DNA of 64,000 nucleotides from the NCBI RefSeq assembly GCF_016894385.1, contig NZ_CP069811.1:968501-1032500 (forward strand), given 5' to 3'. Shown here one piece after another: positions 8,575 to 17,347 of this stretch (its first letter is position 1; every line of letters begins with the position of its first letter). The notes beneath the pieces were generated by a model. That model saw nothing but the letters and a program-made list of their open reading frames with translations. It made no database searches and was not told the DNA's origin. Made by a program: the position numbers and the translations under genes. This stretch comes from Cupriavidus oxalaticus. Its GTDB lineage: Bacteria > Pseudomonadota > Gammaproteobacteria > Burkholderiales > Burkholderiaceae.

Positions 8575-9722
8575 GGCGCGGCCTCCAGCACCAGGCTGAC
8601 ATGGGACGACAGCACGCCGCCGTCGGCATGGAACAGCGCGCGGCGGCGCTTGCTCAGTTGACGTTCCCCGGCGCGTCCGGCGAGCTGGCGCGCGGCTTCG
8701 GCAAGATGCATCAGGCCGCCCGCCACGCCGGAGTGGCCGAACGCAAGCAGCCCGCCATGCGTATTGAGCGGCAGCGCGCCGCCGCGGCAGAAATCGCCGG
8801 CCTGCAGCCGCGCGTGCGCTTGTCCGCGCGGCGCCAGTCCAAGTTCTTCCAGCAGCATGACCAGGGTGATGGTGAACGAGTCGTAGATCGCCAGGCAATC
8901 GATGCTTTCAACGTCGCCGCCGGCTTCGGCAAAGGCGCGCCGCGCGGCGTCGGCGGCGCCGGTCCGCATCACGTCGCCGATCGCGCCCAGGTGCTGGTGC
9001 CGGTGTGCCTGGCCCGCGCCAGCGATGCGCACCGGCGTGCCGGCGCCAGGATCGGCGGAGACGAGCACCGCTACCGCGCCATCCGAAATCGGGCAGCAGT
9101 CGGACAGCCGCAACGGGGTGGCGATCGGACGGGCGGCACGGGCGTCGGCAAGGAACAATGGCTCGCGCAGGTGCGCATCGGGATGGGTTGCAGCGTGCTC
9201 GCGCATCAGCACCGCAAAGCCGGACAGCGCATTGGCATCCATGCCGGTCTCATGCAGGTAGCGCGACGCCAGCAGCGCGTAGTAGGCCGGTACCGAGGCG
9301 CCGTTGGGCACCTCGGCATGCGGCTCGCCCACCTGCGCCAGCGTCTGGCTCGACTGGTCGCGGCTCTGGCCGCTCAGGCGGTTCTCGCCCGCGACCACCA
9401 GTACATGGCGGCAGCGGCCGGCGCGCACCAGTTCGTGCGCCAGCATCGCCATCACGCCGCCGGTGGCGCCGCCCGCGGCCACGCCGTGGGCGTAGGCTGG
9501 CGTGAGCGAGGCGTATTCGCAGAAGCGGTCGGCCAGCATCAGGTGCGGCAGCGTGGTGGCATAGCCGCACAGCACGCCGTCGATGTCGGCGCGCGCGAGC
9601 CCGGCATCGGCCAGCGCGGCATCGGCGGCCTGCGCCATCAGCGTCAGCGGCGTGCTGCCCTCGATGCGGCCGAAGCGCGTGTTGCCGGTGCCGCGTACAT
9701 AGGTGGTACAGGTGGCGCTCAT
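8571..9722 (-). CDS. Thiolase-like protein lacking the N-terminal catalytic cysteine
   Basis: This 383-residue protein of the SCP-x/lipid-transfer thiolase group has the C-terminal features AIYDSFTITLVMLLEELG, NTHGGLLAFGHSG (residues 320-332) and the FGH histidine. Where classical thiolases have the nucleophile in a C-A/S-G context, this protein has HGVAAGGATGG (about residues 80-90) with no cysteine. It may therefore bind or position acyl-CoA, or act as an aldolase with its DUF35 partner, as described for side-chain-shortening thiolase-like aldolases in steroid catabolism. Its start is 1 bp after the LivK stop. The substrate is unknown. Confidence 0.8.
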   Translation of the reverse strand: MSATCTTYVRGTGNTRFGRIEGSTPLTLMAQAADAALADAGLARADIDGVLCGYATTLPHLMLADRFCEYASLTPAYAHGVAAGGATGGVMAMLAHELVRAGRCRHVLVVAGENRLSGQSRDQSSQTLAQVGEPHAEVPNGASVPAYYALLASRYLHETGMDANALSGFAVLMREHAATHPDAHLREPLFLADARAARPIATPLRLSDCCPISDGAVAVLVSADPGAGTPVRIAGAGQAHRHQHLGAIGDVMRTGAADAARRAFAEAGGDVESIDCLAIYDSFTITLVMLLEELGLAPRGQAHARLQAGDFCRGGALPLNTHGGLLAFGHSGVAGGLMHLAEAARQLAGRAGERQLSKRRRALFHADGGVLSSHVSLVLEAAP

Positions 9723-9723
9723 G

Positions 9724-10965
9724 TCAGTGCCTGAGCAGCGGGCATTGCGATTTCGATGCCGGCATGAAGGCCTGCTCGCCGGGCACCGTCGCCACGACCT
9801 TGTAGTAGTCCCATGGGTATTTGGATTCGGCCGGCGTTTTCACCTCGAACAGGTACATGTCGTGGATCATGCGACCGTCTTCGCGAATGCGGCCGTTCTT
9901 TGCGAAGAAGTCGTTGATCGGCAGCGACTTCATCTTCTTCATCACCGCCGCGGTCTCGTCGGTCCCCGCTGCCTGCACCGCCTTCAGGTAGTGCGTCACC
10001 GACGAATACGCGCCGGCCTGGCTCATGTTGGGCATCTTCTTCAGCTTCTCGAAATAGCGGCGCGACCACGCGCGGGTGGCATCGTTCATGTCCCAGTAGA
10101 AGGCTTCGGTGAGCACCAGGCCGCCCGCGGTCTTCAGTCCGATGGCGTGGATATCGTTGATGTAGAGCAGCAGTCCCGCCATGCGCTGCGCGCCGTTGCG
10201 CGTGAGGCCGAACTCCGACGCCGCCTTGATCGCGTTGATGGTGTCGCCGCCGGCATTGGCCAGTCCCACGACCTGCGCCTTGCTGGCCTGCGCCTGCAGC
10301 AGGTACGAGGCAAAGTCGCTGGCGCCGATCGGGTGGCGCGCGGCGCCCAGCACCTTGCCGCCGGTCTCGTTGATGACCGCGGTGGCGGAGTCCTGCAGCG
10401 TATGCCCGAAGGCGTAGTCGGCGGTCAGGAAGAACCAGCTCTTGCCGCCGCGCTGCACCGTGGCGCGCGCGGTGGTGTTGGCCAGCGCGTAGGTGTCGTA
10501 GGCGTAGTGCACCGACACCGGTGTGCACAGGTCGTTGGTAATGCGCTCGGTGCCCGGTCCGGAGAACACCACGATGCGGTTTTTCTGCCTTGCCACTTCC
10601 AGCACGGCCAGCGCCGGCGCCGAGGCGGCCACGTCGAGGATGGCATCGACATTGCCCGTGTCGTACCACTCGCGCGCCTTGTTGGCGGCGATATCGGCCT
10701 TGTTCTGGTGGTCGACCACCACCAGCTCGATCTTCTTGCCCAGCACCTTGCCGCCAAAATCGTCGATGGCCATCTGCGCCGCGGTGGCGCTGCCGCGGCC
10801 GGTGACATCGGCGTACAGGCCGCTCATGTCGAGCAGCATGCCGATCTTGACCACGTCGTCGGAGATCGCTGCCTTGGGCTGTGCGTGCGCGGCGCCGCAG
10901 GCAAGCGCCGCGGCCACGGCGAGGACGCCGGCGGCCCGGCGCTGGATCGAATGGCGAAGCTTCAT
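9724..10965 (-). CDS. LivK-type ABC transporter substrate-binding protein
   Basis: This 413-residue periplasmic binding protein of the branched-chain amino acid/amide group has a signal peptide (residues 1-28, AALACGAAHAQ). Domain landmarks include VVKIGMLLDMSGLYADVTGRGSATAAQMAIDDFGGKVLGKKIELVVVDHQNKADIA, and a later YAFGHTLQDSATAVINETGGKVLG. It probably captures an organic acid or aromatic compound for uptake. No permease or ATPase gene is nearby, so it is an orphan receptor inside a catabolic operon, as is common in Burkholderiales. It is placed between the cyclase and thiolase-like genes; the ligand cannot be read from the sequence. Confidence 0.88.
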   Translation of the reverse strand: MKLRHSIQRRAAGVLAVAAALACGAAHAQPKAAISDDVVKIGMLLDMSGLYADVTGRGSATAAQMAIDDFGGKVLGKKIELVVVDHQNKADIAANKAREWYDTGNVDAILDVAASAPALAVLEVARQKNRIVVFSGPGTERITNDLCTPVSVHYAYDTYALANTTARATVQRGGKSWFFLTADYAFGHTLQDSATAVINETGGKVLGAARHPIGASDFASYLLQAQASKAQVVGLANAGGDTINAIKAASEFGLTRNGAQRMAGLLLYINDIHAIGLKTAGGLVLTEAFYWDMNDATRAWSRRYFEKLKKMPNMSQAGAYSSVTHYLKAVQAAGTDETAAVMKKMKSLPINDFFAKNGRIREDGRMIHDMYLFEVKTPAESKYPWDYYKVVATVPGEQAFMPASKSQCPLLRH

Positions 10966-11001
10966 GGTGTCTCCTCTGGCTTGTTGTGGTTCTTGTTTGG
11001 G

Positions 11002-12057
11002 CTAGACGGTGGCGATCGGCGTCACCGGGGACCCCACCGCCCCAGGCAGCCGCAGCGGCGGCGCGGTCAGCTGGAAGCGGGTGCGGCCGTTGGCGCGCAG
11101 CCAGTCGGCCAGCTCGCGCAGGTACCACAGCTCGCCCAGCGGCAGGCCCAGCTTGAACAGGCAATGGTGGTGCAGCGGCAGCAGCGGGTGGTGCTTGTCG
11201 CCATCGGGCGCGGGGCGGGCCGGGTAGCGCTCGACCGCGTAGTTGTCGGCGATCAGCGCGGCGATGCCGGCATCGGTGATCCACTGCAGCAGGCGCTCGT
11301 CGCGGCCGTCGAGCGCGCAGCAGCTGTGGTGCAGCACGGCTTCGTCGGGCTCGCGCTGCATCGACAGCACGACCTCGGCAAAGCCGGTGCGCAGCAGCAG
11401 CATGTCGCCGGGCTCGACCTCGGCCTTGCCGGCGTCCAGCGCGCGCATCAGCTCGTCATAGCCGACATTGCGGAAGTCCTGGCCGTACACGTGCGCCAGG
11501 TCCACCAGCACGCCGCGCCCCTGCATGCCCTTGACGGCGAAGTGCTCGATGCCGAGCGCGTGCGCGGCGCTGTGGTCGTGGCCGCAGGGGTGGGCCGCGA
11601 AGTGGTCGTCGTCGGCATAGTCCACCGGGCCGACGATATGCTCGTTGGCGCGGAAGCCGTTGTAGTAGACCCGCTCGGGCCGGCCGTCGCCGTCGGCATC
11701 GAACAGCGCGCCCACGTGCGCCAGCGCATCCCACTGCGTGCTGTACTGCAGGCACAGCAGCACCTGGTCGTCGCTGATCACATCGGTGGCGGCAGGATCG
11801 ACCTTGGCCAGCGGGAAATTGAGGCAGGGGCTGTCGTCGCGAAAGGTCGGGCGCAGTTGCGGCGGGTGTCGGCGCTGGTTGAGCTTGTTGCCGCCCGGAT
11901 AGTCCAGCGGCAGCGACAGGCAGAAGCTGATGCCGGCCTGCACCTCGCGCGCGCCCTTGACGACCTGCTCGGGGCCGATCAGGTTGACGCGGCCCAGCTG
12001 GTCGTCGGGGCCGAAATCGCCCCAGTTGGAACCCTGCGGACGTTGCTTCCAGCGCAT
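11002..12057 (-). CDS. Cyclase family protein (kynurenine formamidase-like hydrolase)
   Basis: This 351-residue member of the putative cyclase family (PF04199) is a metal-dependent hydrolase group that includes bacterial arylformamidases. The metal motif is seen in two pieces: QWDALAHVGALFDADGDG, corresponding to the family HxGTHxDxPxH region, and later HALGIEHFAVKGMQGRGVLVDLAHVYG. The C-terminal HHHCLFKLGLPLGELWYLRELADWLRANGR is typical of the long subfamily. The Gly-Thr-His core is altered (AHVGA), so the exact metal ligands need a structural alignment. It starts 1 bp from the IclR stop, so the two genes are translationally linked. The reaction in this operon is unknown. Confidence 0.82.
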   Translation of the reverse strand: MRWKQRPQGSNWGDFGPDDQLGRVNLIGPEQVVKGAREVQAGISFCLSLPLDYPGGNKLNQRRHPPQLRPTFRDDSPCLNFPLAKVDPAATDVISDDQVLLCLQYSTQWDALAHVGALFDADGDGRPERVYYNGFRANEHIVGPVDYADDDHFAAHPCGHDHSAAHALGIEHFAVKGMQGRGVLVDLAHVYGQDFRNVGYDELMRALDAGKAEVEPGDMLLLRTGFAEVVLSMQREPDEAVLHHSCCALDGRDERLLQWITDAGIAALIADNYAVERYPARPAPDGDKHHPLLPLHHHCLFKLGLPLGELWYLRELADWLRANGRTRFQLTAPPLRLPGAVGSPVTPIATV

Positions 12058-12058
12058 G

Positions 12059-12883
12059 TCATGCCTCCTCTCGCGTACGTGGCCGGGCGGCCGGCCGTTG
12101 GATGTCGGGTCTGGTGCCTGGCTTCACGGCGGCGTGCGCGCGCCAGTGCTCGCAGATGGCGTCGGCCTCGCGCCGCAGCGCGCGCGCCATCGCGGCCTCC
12201 CGGCCGGTGATGCGGTCGTTGAGCGCCGCAATGCTGATCGCGCCCAGCGGGTAGCCGTCGGGGCCGGGCAGCGCGATGGCGATGCCGCCCATGCGCTCGA
12301 CCACGACGTCCAGCAACACGGCGTAGCCGCGCTCGCGCGTGGCCCGCACATGGCCCAGCAGCATGTCGCGGCTGAAGCGCGGGTAGCGGCGCATGGCCGG
12401 GGCGATGCCGTCGAGCACCGCGTCGACCTCGGCATCGGGCAGCGCGGCCAGCAGCGCCAGGCTGCCGGCGCCGATGCCCAGCGGCCGGCGGCTGCCGATG
12501 TCCAGGTAGTTGGCGCGAATCGGGAAGGTACCCAGGCGCAATTCGATGCAGACCGATTCGCAGCCGCTCGGCACGGACAGGATGGCGCTGTCCTCGAAGG
12601 CGTTGGCCAGCCGGATCAGCGCGGGGCGCACCAGCGGGCGCAGATCGGTGCGCGCCAGCGTGGCGGCATGCAGCGCCAGCCATTCGCGCCCCGGTGTGAA
12701 GGCCTTGGTGGCGGGATCGCGCGCAACCAGTCCCTCGGCCGCCAGCGTTTCCAGCAGGCGCAGCGCCGAGGCCTTGTCGACGCCGGCGGCCAGCGCGAGG
12801 TCAGTCAGGCGGCTGTTGCGGGCATCGGTCAGCGCGCGCAGCAGGCGGCAGGCTTTCTGCAGCGAGGTGCTCGGGGTCGTCAC
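12059..12883 (-). CDS. IclR family transcriptional regulator
   Basis: This 274-residue regulator has an N-terminal winged helix (SLQKACRLLRALTDARNSRLTDLALAAGVDKASALRLLETLAAEGLV, residues 7-53). A C-terminal IclR effector domain follows, including CIELRLGTFPIRANYLDIGSRRPLGIGAGSLALLAALPDAE and GYPLGAISIAALNDRIT. It is the first gene of the leftward operon containing the cyclase, LivK, thiolase-like and ligase genes and is probably its local regulator. An inverted repeat 18 bp upstream of its start is a candidate operator. The final 25 residues are Arg/Pro-rich and beyond the normal domain. The effector is unknown. Confidence 0.88.
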   Translation of the reverse strand: MTTPSTSLQKACRLLRALTDARNSRLTDLALAAGVDKASALRLLETLAAEGLVARDPATKAFTPGREWLALHAATLARTDLRPLVRPALIRLANAFEDSAILSVPSGCESVCIELRLGTFPIRANYLDIGSRRPLGIGAGSLALLAALPDAEVDAVLDGIAPAMRRYPRFSRDMLLGHVRATRERGYAVLLDVVVERMGGIAIALPGPDGYPLGAISIAALNDRITGREAAMARALRREADAICEHWRAHAAVKPGTRPDIQRPAARPRTREEA

Positions 12884-12900
12884 GGCGGTGGTCTCCTGGT

Positions 12901-12924
12901 CCGGTTTTCGTCACGTGAAACCGG
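12901..12924. promoter_or_regulatory. Candidate IclR operator
   Basis: An inverted repeat, CCGGTTT at 12901-12907 and AAACCGG at 12918-12924, lies 18-41 bp upstream of the iclR-type start. The 10-bp spacer contains CACGTG. Position and symmetry suggest an autoregulatory operator; there is no experimental evidence. Confidence 0.4.
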
Positions 12925-13023
12925 TTGGAGCCGTTATAGGCTATCCGTGGCTGCGCGTCATTCTGCGCTGCCAAAAAGTTTTGCCGGATGAAATAGATGG
13001 CTGTCGGCGGCAGGATGAACGAA

Positions 13024-13038
13024 TGTTGTCGTACAACA
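13024..13038. promoter_or_regulatory. GntR/FadR-type operator-like palindrome upstream of garD
   Basis: TGTTGTCGTACAACA is a perfect 6-bp inverted repeat with a 3-bp centre. It contains the TNGT-N3-ACNA pattern of FadR-subfamily GntR regulators, which commonly control sugar-acid catabolism. It lies 190 bp upstream of garD in a 344-bp gap that holds no gene. No GntR gene is in the window, so the regulator would act from elsewhere. Confidence 0.4.
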
Positions 13039-13227
13039 ATGCCAAGAATCAATGACTGACAACGCAAGAGTTGAGTTCATGCCAAAAATTTGATGCATTA
13101 TATGGCGTTTAAGCCTCTTTAATCAGGGTAACTCCGAGCACCGGCGAGCTCAAGAGTCTCTACAATGTCATCAGACAACGTAACACATGACCGGCATACT
13201 GCCGTTCCCTGAAGAAAGCCTGCAATC

Positions 13228-14787
13228 ATGAGCGAAGCGACCCCAGCCCCGGCATCGCGCCCCCTCTACATCACGATGCACCCCGACGACAACGTCGCCA
13301 TCGTCGCCAACGACGGCGGGCTGCCGGCCGGCGCCACGTTTCCGTGCGGCCTGACGCTGGTCGAAGGCGTGCCGCAGGGTCACAAGGTCGCATTGACGGA
13401 CCTGCGCGAAGGCGACGAGGTGATCCGCTACAACGTGGTGATCGGCTACGCGTTGAAGGACCTGCCGCGCGGCAGCTGGATCAACGAGCGCGTGATCCGC
13501 ATGCCGGCCGCGCCGGAGCTGCACGACCTGCCGGTCGGCACGCGCGTCAAGCCGCTGCCGCTGCTGGAGGGCTACACCTTCGAGGGCTACCGCAATGCCG
13601 ACGGCTCGGTCGGCACGCGCAATATCCTCGGCATCACCACTACCGTGCAGTGCGTGGAGGGCGTGGTCGAGTTTGCCGTGCGGCGCATCAAGGAAACGCT
13701 GCTGCCGAAGTACCCCAACGTCGACGACGTGGTGGGCCTGGAGCATACCTACGGCTGCGGCGTGGCGATCGACGCGCCGGATGCCGGCATCCCCATCCGC
13801 ACGATCCGCAATATCGCGCTGAACCCTAATTTCGGCGGTGAAGTGATGATCGTCAGCCTGGGCTGCGAAAAGCTGCAGCCCACGCGGCTGGTCGGCGCCG
13901 GCACCATCCCGATCCAGAAGGAAGGCGAGCCCGACGTGGTCTGTCTGCAGGACGAGCAGCACGTCGGCTTTGCCTCGATGATCGATTCGATCATGGCCAC
14001 GGCCGAGAAGCACCTGCAGCGCCTGGACGCGCGCCGGCGCGAGACCTGCCCGGCATCGGACCTGGTGGTGGGCGTGCAGTGCGGCGGCAGCGATGCCTTC
14101 TCCGGCGTGACCGCCAATCCCGCGGTGGGCTTTGCCACCGACCTGTTGGTGCGCGCCGGCGGCACGGTGATGTTCTCCGAGGTCACCGAGGTTCGCGACG
14201 GCATCGACCAGCTCACCGCGCGCGCCGCCACGCCGGAAGTGGCCGAGGCGCTGATGAAGCAGATGGCCTGGTACGACGCCTACCTCGAAAAAGGCAAGGT
14301 CGACCGCAGCGCCAACACCACGCCGGGCAACAAGAAGGGCGGCCTGTCCAATATCGTGGAAAAGGCGATGGGCTCGATCGTCAAGTCCGGCACCGGGCCG
14401 ATTCACGGCGTCAGCGGCCCGGGCGAGAAGGTCACGCAGAAGGGCCTGATCTACGCCGCCACGCCGGCCGGCGATTTTGTCTGCGGTACGCTGCAACTGG
14501 CCGCCGGCATGAACCTGCACGTCTTCACCACCGGCCGCGGCACGCCCTACGGCCTGGCTGAGGTGCCGGTGATCAAGGTCTCGACCCGCAATGACCTGGC
14601 GCGCCGCTGGCATGACCTGATGGACGTCAACGCCGGCCGCATCGCCACCGGCGAAGCCACCATCGAAGAGGTGGGCTGGGAGCTGTTCCACACGCTGCTG
14701 GCCGTGGCCAGCGGCAAGAAGTCGTGGGCGGAACACTGGAAGATCAGGAACGCGCTGGTGCTGTTCAATCCGGCGCCGGTGACCTGA
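13228..14787 (+). CDS. garD: Galactarate dehydratase (UxaA family)
   Basis: This 519-residue enzyme dehydrates galactarate to 5-keto-4-deoxyglucarate. The N-terminal SAF-like domain (residues 10-100, [19 protein letters not shown] and [29 protein letters not shown]) is joined to the large UxaA/GarD catalytic domain. This has [71 protein letters not shown] and [42 protein letters not shown]. Its length and domain order fit GarD rather than the two-part altronate dehydratase. An aldolase or uptake gene is not adjacent. The start is supported by GAAGAAAGCC upstream. D-altronate or D-glucarate relatives cannot be fully excluded. Confidence 0.85.
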   Translation: MSEATPAPASRPLYITMHPDDNVAIVANDGGLPAGATFPCGLTLVEGVPQGHKVALTDLREGDEVIRYNVVIGYALKDLPRGSWINERVIRMPAAPELHDLPVGTRVKPLPLLEGYTFEGYRNADGSVGTRNILGITTTVQCVEGVVEFAVRRIKETLLPKYPNVDDVVGLEHTYGCGVAIDAPDAGIPIRTIRNIALNPNFGGEVMIVSLGCEKLQPTRLVGAGTIPIQKEGEPDVVCLQDEQHVGFASMIDSIMATAEKHLQRLDARRRETCPASDLVVGVQCGGSDAFSGVTANPAVGFATDLLVRAGGTVMFSEVTEVRDGIDQLTARAATPEVAEALMKQMAWYDAYLEKGKVDRSANTTPGNKKGGLSNIVEKAMGSIVKSGTGPIHGVSGPGEKVTQKGLIYAATPAGDFVCGTLQLAAGMNLHVFTTGRGTPYGLAEVPVIKVSTRNDLARRWHDLMDVNAGRIATGEATIEEVGWELFHTLLAVASGKKSWAEHWKIRNALVLFNPAPVT

Positions 14788-14963
14788 GGCCCCTGACCTG
14801 GAAGTTCACAGGACAACAGAAAAGACTAGTCACCTTCGAGGATCCGGCCAGGGGAATGCTGCTTCCATTCACCGCCGGGTTCACGAATTGACGATATGGC
14901 TCCCGCAAAGAGAGCAACCCGGCTTTGGACTCTGTCCGCCGGCGCCCGCCCGCTGCCAATGCC

Positions 14964-16622
14964 TCACGCGGCGTCCGGCGCTCCCACCAGCGCCATCAGT
15001 GGCGCCATGCATGGGCTGGCCGCCGCCAGCGCGCGCTGTTCGTCGAGGATGTCCTGCAGGATGGCATGCGTCGTATCCGGGTTGGCCAGCACCACGCGGA
15101 ACACGGCAATCGGGCGGCCACCCCACTGTGTCGACGTCAACTGCGTGCGCGATACGAACGAGCGGCCGGCATCGCGCTGCATTTCCTGGATGCTGATGGT
15201 CAGCGCATCCAGCGCGTCCAGGATCTGCTCGCGCCGGTCGGCCGAAGCCGTTGCCAGCGCGGCACGCACGGTCTCGGGCACATGGCGATAGGTCAGGATG
15301 CAAAGCTGCGGGTGGCTGTCGAGCTCGAAATCCGGCTGCTGCGCGATCAGGGAGGCAAAGTAGCGGGCATTATCGATGCTGCGATCAATCAACTGCGCCA
15401 ATCCCTTGCGACCGAGCAGGTGCAGGTTCGCATAGAGCATGACGGCCGCAGCGCCGCGCGATCCTTCGAGCGTATGGCGCCCCAGGTCCACCGAGCCCTT
15501 GCGCACGATGTAGTTCGCATGCTGGATGATTTCCTGCGTCCACGCCGGGCTGCGGAACAGCACCATGCCGGCACCCATCGGCACGTAGAACTGCTTGTGC
15601 GCATCGATGACGACGGAATCGGCACGCTCGATGCCCGCGAAGCGCCAGCGCTCGCGCTCCGACAGCAGCGTTGCGCCGCCCCATGCGGCATCCACGTGGA
15701 AATGGCAGCCGGCCTCCTGCGCGACATCCGCAATCGCGTCGAGCGGATCGACCGCGCCCGTCTCCGTCGTCCCCGCTATGCCGACGATCGCCATCGGCCG
15801 GATGTTGCGCCGCTGCAGGTCGCGCATGGTGTCGCGCAGCAGGTCGATGCGCATGCGACCGTCTGCATCGACGCCGACCGGCACGAGATTGTCGCGCCCG
15901 ATGCCAAGGACATCGGCCGCCTTGCCCAGCGAGTAGTGCCCGCGCTCCGAGACGACGATGGCAAGCCCGTCATGGCCGTAATGGCGTAGCGCAGCCACCA
16001 GTCCGGTGCGATGGATGCCGGCGAAGCCATCACGCGCGCCCAGCAGGTTGTTGCGGCTCGCCCATAGCGCGGTGAGGTTGGCGACCGTGCCGCCGGAACA
16101 GATCGCGCCGAGCGCGTGGTCGGCATCGTGCAGCCATCTCGCATAGAACGCGCTGTCCTGCGCAAACACCAGCTTGTGCAGCATGCCGATGACCTGGCGC
16201 TCGAGCCCTGTCAGCGCGCCAGAGGTCTCGAGCTTCACGACGTTCTGGTTCAGCGCGGCCACCACCTTGGCCAGCGAGGGCATGAACGACGGCAGCGACG
16301 ACGTCATGTGTCCGACGAAAGTCGGTGATGCCACGGGGATCACGTGCCGAAACACATCGTTGAGCAGATGATCGGCATGCGCTTGCGGCGATGTCGGCGT
16401 CTCGGGCAGCTCAACCGACGCGAACACCGCCTCGCGTGTGGCGCACGCGCCAACCGGATCAAAACGCTCGCCCGCAAAGAAATCCGCCGGATGCTCGGCA
16501 ATCAATCGTTCGAGCGATTCGAATGCACCCCGATCCGCGTCGAACCAGCGCAAGGGGCAGTCGTCGCCCCCGGCCGTGCTTTGTGAGGTCTGTTCGCGAA
16601 AGATGTCCGGCTTCATTTGCAT
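14964..16622 (-). CDS. Group II PLP-dependent decarboxylase, PanP-like
   Basis: This 552-residue cytoplasmic enzyme of the aspartate/glutamate decarboxylase group has the features ICSGGTVANLTALWASRNNLLG (residues 174-195), His230 in ERGHYSL as the PLP-stacking residue, Asp311 in HVDAAWGGATLLSERERWRF, and Lys343 in DAHKQFYVPMGAG as the Schiff-base lysine. The pattern resembles PanP-type aspartate 1-decarboxylases that make beta-alanine for pantothenate, although glutamate or tyrosine use is possible. The frame opens at 16754, but the first 44 residues are unlike the family. ATG at 16622 or 16616 are both plausible. It is monocistronic and convergent with garD. Confidence 0.8.
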   Translation of the reverse strand: MQMKPDIFREQTSQSTAGGDDCPLRWFDADRGAFESLERLIAEHPADFFAGERFDPVGACATREAVFASVELPETPTSPQAHADHLLNDVFRHVIPVASPTFVGHMTSSLPSFMPSLAKVVAALNQNVVKLETSGALTGLERQVIGMLHKLVFAQDSAFYARWLHDADHALGAICSGGTVANLTALWASRNNLLGARDGFAGIHRTGLVAALRHYGHDGLAIVVSERGHYSLGKAADVLGIGRDNLVPVGVDADGRMRIDLLRDTMRDLQRRNIRPMAIVGIAGTTETGAVDPLDAIADVAQEAGCHFHVDAAWGGATLLSERERWRFAGIERADSVVIDAHKQFYVPMGAGMVLFRSPAWTQEIIQHANYIVRKGSVDLGRHTLEGSRGAAAVMLYANLHLLGRKGLAQLIDRSIDNARYFASLIAQQPDFELDSHPQLCILTYRHVPETVRAALATASADRREQILDALDALTISIQEMQRDAGRSFVSRTQLTSTQWGGRPIAVFRVVLANPDTTHAILQDILDEQRALAAASPCMAPLMALVGAPDAA

Positions 16623-16738
16623 TACTTCAGTCCCGTAGCGCCATGTTGCGCCGGGCATTATGCCGGATCGGGACGGATGCGGGAGGTCGAAGGCCGGCAC
16701 GCCCCCATGTCGGGGGTCTGAAAGTCTGCTTCCCGAAA

Positions 16739-16773
16739 AGTAAAAACCCCACACTCTGGGGAAGTGCGGGGTT
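16739..16773 (-). terminator. Rho-independent terminator of the repeat-protein gene
   Basis: Read on the minus strand, a stem AACCCC/GGGGTT with three further pairs across one mismatch is followed by TTTTTA. It lies 58 bp after the stop of the 72-residue gene and is correctly oriented to end its transcript before the decarboxylase gene. Confidence 0.7.
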
Positions 16774-16830
16774 CAGGAGCGCGGAACCGGGTTGGGGGAC
16801 GGGTGTCCCGGGCCGGGATTTGCAGCCCTC

Positions 16831-17049
16831 TTAGAGGGGGGCGCGGTCGGAGGCAATGTAGTACCTGGCGCCGTCCGTATAAGTGTCGAATTTGCCGCTT
16901 TTTGCACCGTCAGTGTAAACATCGTACTTCCCGGACCGCGCGCCGTCAGTGTAAGTATCGAATTTGCCACTTTTGGCAAACACCGGAGCGGCCGCCAAGG
17001 TGGCAGCGAGGGTGGCGACAGCGACTAGGGCACGGCGATTGATATTCAT
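16831..17049 (-). CDS. Small secreted protein of three tandem 12-residue repeats
   Basis: This 72-residue protein has a signal peptide (MNINRRALVAVATLAATLAA, cut after PVFA). The mature part is almost entirely three copies of a unit of the form [KR]-S-G-K-[FY]-D-[TV]-Y-T-D-G-A (residues 26-61), followed by a short tail. The mature protein is about 47 residues, Asp/Thr/Tyr/Gly-rich, and has no cysteine. Function is unknown; calcium, metal or surface binding, or self-assembly, are possible. The start at 17049 has GAAAGAGAG just upstream; the longer frame to 17277 would remove the signal peptide from the N-terminus. It lies about 300 bp downstream of the tubulin/caspase cluster on the same strand and has its own terminator. 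Confidence 0.8.
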   Translation of the reverse strand: MNINRRALVAVATLAATLAAAPVFAKSGKFDTYTDGARSGKYDVYTDGAKSGKFDTYTDGARYYIASDRAPL

Positions 17050-17347
17050 GGCTCTCTTTCTTCCATCTGGTGAATGCCATCCTGGGTCCAGTGCGTGTTG
17101 CACCGCGGCATTCGATGGGTGCCATATTAGGGATTTCCCTGGTGGCGGTAAACCCTTACGCTCACAATGATCGGTTCCAAAAGCCACAATAATCTGCCCT
17201 GAACCGGAAAAATCCACGGTTGCTTGGCATGCCGCATAGTCGACCTGCCCCTTGAAGCGCCAATCGTCCGCTGCCATGAACAGAAATCCAGGAGGCAGGA
17301 TGCAAACGCGGCAGCTTGCACTCTATGCGGCGGAAGCTTCCAGCAAG
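17050..17347. other. Gap between the lipoprotein and repeat-protein genes
   Basis: This 298-bp gap must hold the promoter of the repeat-protein gene if it is separate from the upstream cluster. A 74-codon leftward frame (17127-17351) overlaps the lipoprotein stop but has no signal peptide, motif or good start. I see nothing else of note. Confidence 0.35.

Noticed and set aside
14788..14963. Search for a terminator between convergent garD and decarboxylase genes
   Set aside because: The 176-bp gap shows no clear GC stem plus U-run on either strand, so none is reported.
16831..17277. Longer 148-residue version of the repeat protein
   Set aside because: It buries the clear signal peptide; the ATG at 17049 with GAAAGAGAG upstream is better.
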